DNA of 64,000 bases. Source: Chryseobacterium potabilaquae (GTDB taxonomy: Bacteria > Bacteroidota > Bacteroidia > Flavobacteriales > Weeksellaceae). Under the pieces are notes generated by a model, which saw only the letters and a program-made list of their open reading frames with translations, was not told where the DNA came from and searched no databases. This document shows, piece after piece, positions 59,718 to 64,000 of the stretch (positions are counted from its first letter, which is position 1; each line of letters begins with the position of its first letter). The DNA lies in NCBI RefSeq assembly GCF_902728265.1, contig NZ_CACVBR010000002.1, positions 124,001-188,000 on the forward strand, written 5' to 3'. The position numbers and the translations under genes are program-made.

Positions 59718-62102
59718 TTAGAACCTGTATCTAAAGTTTAAAATAAAATTTCTACCTGCCTCATCCGCAAAGAATCTCATTCGATTCAAATAGTCTCTAT
59801 ATGAAACATTGAAAAGATTATTTACAATAAGACCTGCAGAAAGATTTTTGCTAATATTGATCCCCATTTGGATATTCCAAAGAGAATAGCCTGCTGGTGG
59901 AGTACTCAAATCAACTTCTTTTTGTTCTTCTTCCCCGTTTATATAAATAGGAATAGTTGCATTATAAACCGGAAATCTGTCTTGCTTTAAAAACGTCTGA
60001 TTTTCTACTATACAATAGAAATGATTCCAGTTTTCTTTATTGAATTGCAATGCATTTGAAAAATTCGGAGGCATCATCAAAATCAATGGAACACCGTGTG
60101 TCTCGTCTTGTCCATACACATAACTTCCTTTTCCTATATACGAAAAATGATTGGTAAGTTTAAAGTTAATATCTAAGTCTATACCATACATTTTGGCATC
60201 AATTTGCTGATACGACCAAACAGGAAATACTCCTCTGATTGTATTTTGGACTCCTGTCGGAACTTCATTAATGAAATTTTTAGTAATAAAAAGATAAGGA
60301 TTCACAGAGATATTTAATCCTTTCAATACATTGAATTTTGAATCCACCGTTAGATTAAATTGATGCCCTTGTTCATTTTTCAATCCCATATCTCCAATTT
60401 CAATTACGGAAGCAGAATGATGCAGTCCGTCTGAAAACAATTCAGCAATATTGGGGGTTCTTCCCACTTTCGCATAATTAAATTTCACATCCAAGATTGA
60501 ATTTGGGCGATATTCTAAGCCTGCATTGAATGAAAAATTCTGATAATTCAATTGAGGACGTGTAAGAATTCTGTTTTGATTCGTTTTTACATAAAACTGA
60601 GGATAAGAATCTGCATACCGTTTTTCCCAATCACTTTTGTCATACCATTTCGTCACATCATAGCGAGTGAAATCATATCTTACTCCTGCCTCTACATTAA
60701 AATCATGCGAAATTTTATATTTGAAAATAGAATACATTCCGGCAGCATATTTGTCATAATTTGGAATCAAGCGTCTCGCCTCTGTTGCAGGATCTGAATA
60801 ATTATTTTGAAAACTCGCATCTAATCCTGTTTCCAAAGAAAACTTACCTCTCTCCAATAAATCATTAAGATTGAATTGATGCGTCATTAATTCCAAATCT
60901 AAAGATGGCGTATCTGCTAAATCTCCTCTTCTGATATCATATTCTTGTCTATGATTATACTGATAGCTGTAAGTTGCAGAAATTTTTCCGATATTTTCAA
61001 ACCTTTTGAACGCTGAAACTTTTGCAATATGATGCTCAATCACTTGTCTCGGATTATCGATATCATAACTGAAATTTCCCGTATATACCGGAATTTTTGA
61101 AGTAGCTGCATTATAGAAATCTTCATTATTACCAACATGAGAGCCTCTATAAATTCCTATATTTTGGTTGGTTAAATAATAATCAAATGAAATTCCCCTT
61201 TCATAGGTATTATTTTGAACGGTAAAATTGAAGGAAGAAAAATCCATTCCCGTATTCATCAAATTATAATCGGGAGCATGTTGATCTCCTAATTTTTTGA
61301 TACCTCCACCCGATTTCACTGCCCATCCGTTTTTCCATACTTTTGCTACGTCTACTTCCAGTCCAAGACCTCTTCCATTAGAAATTCCGGATAGATTTAC
61401 AGAACCTTTTATGGTATCTTTTTTAGGGAAAACTTCAGGTTCCATAACGACCACTCCACCAATCGCATCACTTCCATACTTCAACGCAGAAGCTCCTTTG
61501 ATCACGTCGATATGTTGAAAATTATTAATATCAACACTCGGTGCATGCTCAACTCCCCACTCTTGTTCCGCAAGCTTTACTCCATTATTCAGAATAGAAA
61601 TCCTACTTCCATATAACCCATGAATAATAGGTTTAGAAATATTATTTCCCGTTTTCAATGCACTAACACCCGAAATTTTCGAGAGCAAATTCCCCAGATT
61701 ATCCGTAGAATTCCTTTCAATTTCAGATTTATCGAGTATTTTAATAGATAAAGAACCATTCCTTTTGTGACTTCCGTGAATGGTTACCGTTTCAATATCT
61801 TGAACATGGTGCTCAAGGGTAATATTCAAATGCATGTCCTGACTAACTCCTATATTTTCAGTATAATCATTACAATCAGGGTGATTTACCATAAGTACAT
61901 ATTGTCCTGCAGGTATTTTACTAAAAGAAAATTTCCCTTTTTTATCTGTTTTTGTAGAAAACTCTCCAATTTTTACCACCGCACTTTCCAACATTGTTTT
62001 GTCATGGAAATCTTGGACAATTCCTTCTACCCTATAAGTTTGTTGTGCGTTTGTAAATGCCAACCCGCAAAGGATTAACATTAAGCTATATATCAATTTC
62101 AT
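59718..62102 (-). CDS. TonB-dependent receptor, ZnuD-like
   Basis: A 794-residue outer-membrane receptor. Signal peptide (MKLIYSLMLILCGLAFTNAQ), a carboxypeptidase-like domain (about 22-100, with YRVEGIVQDFHDKTMLESAV), a plug (ILDKSEIERNSTDNLGNLLS through DAIGGVVVMEP), and a 22-strand barrel ending NFRYRF. NIAELFSDGLHHSASVIEIGD resembles the conserved barrel motif of ZnuD zinc receptors. A lipoprotein gene follows, and a small CxxCH protein gene lies upstream. Import of zinc or a similar metal is likely but not proven. An operator-like palindrome lies just upstream. Confidence 0.88.
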   Translation of the reverse strand: MKLIYSLMLILCGLAFTNAQQTYRVEGIVQDFHDKTMLESAVVKIGEFSTKTDKKGKFSFSKIPAGQYVLMVNHPDCNDYTENIGVSQDMHLNITLEHHVQDIETVTIHGSHKRNGSLSIKILDKSEIERNSTDNLGNLLSKISGVSALKTGNNISKPIIHGLYGSRISILNNGVKLAEQEWGVEHAPSVDINNFQHIDVIKGASALKYGSDAIGGVVVMEPEVFPKKDTIKGSVNLSGISNGRGLGLEVDVAKVWKNGWAVKSGGGIKKLGDQHAPDYNLMNTGMDFSSFNFTVQNNTYERGISFDYYLTNQNIGIYRGSHVGNNEDFYNAATSKIPVYTGNFSYDIDNPRQVIEHHIAKVSAFKRFENIGKISATYSYQYNHRQEYDIRRGDLADTPSLDLELMTHQFNLNDLLERGKFSLETGLDASFQNNYSDPATEARRLIPNYDKYAAGMYSIFKYKISHDFNVEAGVRYDFTRYDVTKWYDKSDWEKRYADSYPQFYVKTNQNRILTRPQLNYQNFSFNAGLEYRPNSILDVKFNYAKVGRTPNIAELFSDGLHHSASVIEIGDMGLKNEQGHQFNLTVDSKFNVLKGLNISVNPYLFITKNFINEVPTGVQNTIRGVFPVWSYQQIDAKMYGIDLDINFKLTNHFSYIGKGSYVYGQDETHGVPLILMMPPNFSNALQFNKENWNHFYCIVENQTFLKQDRFPVYNATIPIYINGEEEQKEVDLSTPPAGYSLWNIQMGINISKNLSAGLIVNNLFNVSYRDYLNRMRFFADEAGRNFILNFRYRF

Positions 62103-62121
62103 TGTTAAATAGATTGATTAG

Positions 62122-62155
62122 GTACTTTTTATAAAGTACATTTTTTCGAAAAATA
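62122..62155 (-). promoter_or_regulatory. Operator-like palindrome with -7-like box before the receptor gene
   Basis: GTACTTTTTATAAAGTAC (62122-62139) is a near-perfect dyad. It lies just after a TATTTTTC box (minus strand, 62148-62155), one mismatch from TAnnTTTG, which puts the dyad at about +2 to +20, a classic repressor position. A second small dyad, CATAC/GTATG, lies at 62185-62197. A metal-responsive repressor is an inference. Confidence 0.45.
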
Positions 62156-62308
62156 GATCGGATATATTATATAACAATTTATAACATACACTGTATGAAG
62201 TATATTATAATGTCCTCTATCTCTTAAAATCATTAAGCCATTTAATAGCTAAAATTTTACTAATAAAAAACTTAAGAAATAGGATAAATCCAATAAGAAA
62301 ATCTATAA

Positions 62309-62665
62309 TTATGAAATAGCGGGAGGTCCCCGAAGCTGAAATGTAAATTTAGTCTGAGACCATATTTTCTCCTGAACGAGTATAATTTCTTCTACTTCAT
62401 GGGTGTACGCTTCAAAAGAAAAGGTAAATTCTTCAGGAACTAAAGTATGTCCATTAGCAAGAAAATGACAAGCCAAACATTCTCCGGCTTTTTCCTTTGC
62501 TATATTTTTGGAGATGGAATGTTCTGCTTTTTTAAGATTTAAATTCTTGAAATAATCCACAGAATCATGATGATGAAAACTTTGAAAAAATAACGCAATA
62601 AAGTATATTCCAAACAAGAGCTTGGAAATAAAACCTTTACAATTTTCGTTTTTTTCAAAAATCAT
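62309..62665 (-). CDS. Small membrane protein with CxxCH motif
   Basis: A 118-residue protein. One membrane segment (about 13-29) is followed by HHH at 31-33 and a GECLACHFLANGH segment (C63, C66, H67, H73), and it ends QLRGPPAIS. Small proteins with a CxxC motif and an RGPP-type end are found beside metal-related TonB receptors in Bacteroidetes; this is from memory. The His/Cys set could bind zinc or copper in the periplasm. A -7 box (TAATTTTG) ends four bases before the ATG. The receptor gene is about 200 bases downstream. Confidence 0.65.
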   Translation of the reverse strand: MIFEKNENCKGFISKLLFGIYFIALFFQSFHHHDSVDYFKNLNLKKAEHSISKNIAKEKAGECLACHFLANGHTLVPEEFTFSFEAYTHEVEEIILVQEKIWSQTKFTFQLRGPPAIS

Positions 62666-62669
62666 ACTT

Positions 62670-62677
62670 CAAAATTA
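62670..62677 (-). promoter_or_regulatory. -7 box (TAATTTTG) four bases before a start codon
   Basis: On the minus strand TAATTTTG, then AAGT, then ATG of the CxxCH protein, again leaving no room for a leader. Confidence 0.65.
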
Positions 62678-62735
62678 TAAAAATAATTTAATTTTTAAAT
62701 CAAATATTAATTAAAATTCCATTAACACTATAATA

Positions 62736-64000
62736 TTAATCAAGTTGTGATCCCAAATACTCCCATTCTTGTAGAGCCAATTCCAGCTCTTCTTTAGCTT
62801 TATTATACGTTTCTAATGTTTCCTCAGAAGGGTTTTCTTTGGTAAAAGAACTTTCCATTTCTTGCACTTTAATTTCAAGCTCAGAAATTTTCTCTTCAAT
62901 CTTTTTTAATTTATTTTGAATATTTTTTTGTTCTTTACTTATAATTGTTGAAGACTTTTCCTCAACAATTGTTTCTTTAGGAGATTGTTTTACCTCAACT
63001 TTAGGTTCATCACTATGAAGTTTGGCCTTTTCAGCAGAAATCTCTCTTATCGTTTCTTTTTGTCTGTACTCTAGATATTCATTAATACTTCCTAAAAACT
63101 CTTTCATTTTTCCTTCACGGAATTCGAAGATTTTATCACAAAGACCTTGTAAAAATTCTCTGTCGTGAGAGATGACAATCAGTGTACCTTCAAATTTTTG
63201 AAGCGCCAGTTTGATGATTTCCTTAGATTGAATGTCCAAGTGATTGGTAGGCTCATCCATTATCAAGGTATTGAAGGGGCGTAATAGCAATTTACAAAGT
63301 GCTAAACGATTTCTTTCTCCTCCGGAAAGTACTTTTGTTTTTTTTGTTACGGCCTCACCCTGAAATAAGAAAGATCCTAGTAAATCTCTTACTCTTGGTC
63401 TTGTTTCTTCTGTTGCAGCATCTTCTGCTTCTTCCAACACTGTTTTATTGGGAGTTAAAACTTCTTCCTGATTTTGGGCAAAATACCCAATATTGACATT
63501 ATGTCCTAAATTCCACATTCCGGAATACTCTTTAATATCTCCGGCAAGAATTTTAGCTAAGGTAGTTTTCCCTTGTCCATTTTGGCCTAACAGAGCAATT
63601 CTATCTCCTCTCTGGACAAAAAAGTCTACCTCATCAAAAATTTGTTTCTGCCCATAGGCTTTACCTAGGTTTTCTGCTTCAAAAATTACTTTCCCGGGAA
63701 CAACAGATTGAACGAAACGGATATTAAATTTCGAAACATCTTCATTATCGACCTCTATTCGTTCAATTTTATCTAATTTTTTAATAAGTGATTGTGCAAA
63801 AGATGCTTTTGTCGCACTCGCACGGAACTTATTAATATTATCCTCCATTTGTTTGATTTCCGCATCTTGATTCTTCTTAGCCTGAATAAGCTTTTCACGA
63901 CGCTCTTCACGCATCACCAAATATTTTGAATAATTGGCTTTGTAATCATCCACTTTTTTATTGTTGATATCAAACGTTCGGTTACAAACCGCTGTCATAA
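62736..64000 (-). CDS. ABC-F family ATPase (N-terminal part outside the window)
   Basis: The C-terminal 420 residues of an ABC-F protein, a soluble twin-ATPase family that acts on ribosomes. Visible: the end of the first ABC domain (AVCNRTFDINNKKVDDYKANYSKYL), the linker helices, and a full second ABC domain with Walker A (GQNGQGKTTL), signature LSGGERNRLAL, Walker B LIMDEPTNHLD and the switch His in VISHDREFL. A Lys/Glu coiled coil ends the protein. The ATG at 63998 is an internal Met: the frame stays open to the window edge. Uup, EttA or an antibiotic-resistance type cannot be told apart here. Confidence 0.93.
   Translation of the reverse strand, partial: MTAVCNRTFDINNKKVDDYKANYSKYLVMREERREKLIQAKKNQDAEIKQMEDNINKFRASATKASFAQSLIKKLDKIERIEVDNEDVSKFNIRFVQSVVPGKVIFEAENLGKAYGQKQIFDEVDFFVQRGDRIALLGQNGQGKTTLAKILAGDIKEYSGMWNLGHNVNIGYFAQNQEEVLTPNKTVLEEAEDAATEETRPRVRDLLGSFLFQGEAVTKKTKVLSGGERNRLALCKLLLRPFNTLIMDEPTNHLDIQSKEIIKLALQKFEGTLIVISHDREFLQGLCDKIFEFREGKMKEFLGSINEYLEYRQKETIREISAEKAKLHSDEPKVEVKQSPKETIVEEKSSTIISKEQKNIQNKLKKIEEKISELEIKVQEMESSFTKENPSEETLETYNKAKEELELALQEWEYLGSQLD

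Noticed and set aside
63962..63998. ATG at 63998 as the start of the ABC-F gene
   Set aside because: The sequence there is the conserved end of the first ABC domain, so the Met is internal.
1..64000. Search for CRISPR arrays, transposases, phage genes, defence systems, tRNAs and rRNAs
   Set aside because: Reading both strands I found no repeat-spacer array, no transposase or integrase motif, and no tRNA-like cloverleaf; the genes are ordinary core and envelope genes.

Overview
The window is low-GC DNA, roughly one third G+C, and reads as ordinary chromosome of a Flavobacteriales bacterium, most like Chryseobacterium and its relatives in the Weeksellaceae. The evidence is the gene content: DUF6427/DUF6341-type genes, OstA-like protein, M16 and M3 peptidases, TonB receptors with carboxypeptidase-like domains, and short NrdA. 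The promoters agree: many genes are preceded by the Bacteroidetes -7 box TAnnTTTG, and several also have a TTG about 19-22 bases upstream. The genus is an inference. I see no insertion sequence, prophage, CRISPR array, tRNA or rRNA.

Layout. Bases 1-2.9 kb hold the end of nrdB, a small ABM-type gene and nrdA (aerobic ribonucleotide reductase). 3-9 kb holds a DUF72 gene, two envelope proteins of unknown role, an HD hydrolase overlapping an alpha/beta hydrolase, a PfkB sugar kinase and a DUF4241 gene. 9-17 kb holds valS, a secreted DUF1573 protein, ppk2, the RNase P RNA gene (rnpB, minus strand), an ECF sigma factor with an overlapping membrane partner, and an acyl-CoA ligase. 17-24 kb, minus strand, holds rpoN, asnS, rimM-rpsP, a nitroreductase, a Gre-like factor and an SRPBCC protein. 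24-33 kb, plus strand, holds an M3 peptidase, a beta-lactamase-fold lipoprotein, an unknown gene, an outer-membrane receptor, an AraC regulator, an NADPH:quinone-type reductase and an acetyltransferase.

33-49 kb holds panD with a flippase-like gene, HU, pdxH divergent from yqgE, an amidase, an eroded class IV aminotransferase homologue with a START-like gene, a class III aminotransferase, an OstA/LptA-type gene behind a Fur-family regulator, kup, pdhB, a DUF2147 gene and an LTA-synthase-like sulfatase divergent from pssA. 49-54 kb holds a DnaQ-like exonuclease, DUF2007, FAH and Usp genes, the divergent DUF6341/DUF6427 pair and DUF3109. 54-64 kb, minus strand, holds an M16 peptidase, a secreted protein, trigger factor, a putative metal-uptake group (lipoprotein, ZnuD-like receptor, small CxxCH membrane protein) and the C-terminal part of an ABC-F ATPase that runs off the end.

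Most genes stand alone or in pairs, separated by strong hairpin terminators, several of them nearly perfect palindromes. No large novel system is evident. The points most worth a second look are six genes whose -7 box ends 3-5 bases before the start codon (predicted leaderless mRNAs), a class IV aminotransferase homologue without its PLP lysine, a back-to-back divergent promoter, a Gre-like factor with an altered tip, the putative metal-uptake group with an operator-like palindrome, and an orphan terminator suggesting a small RNA.
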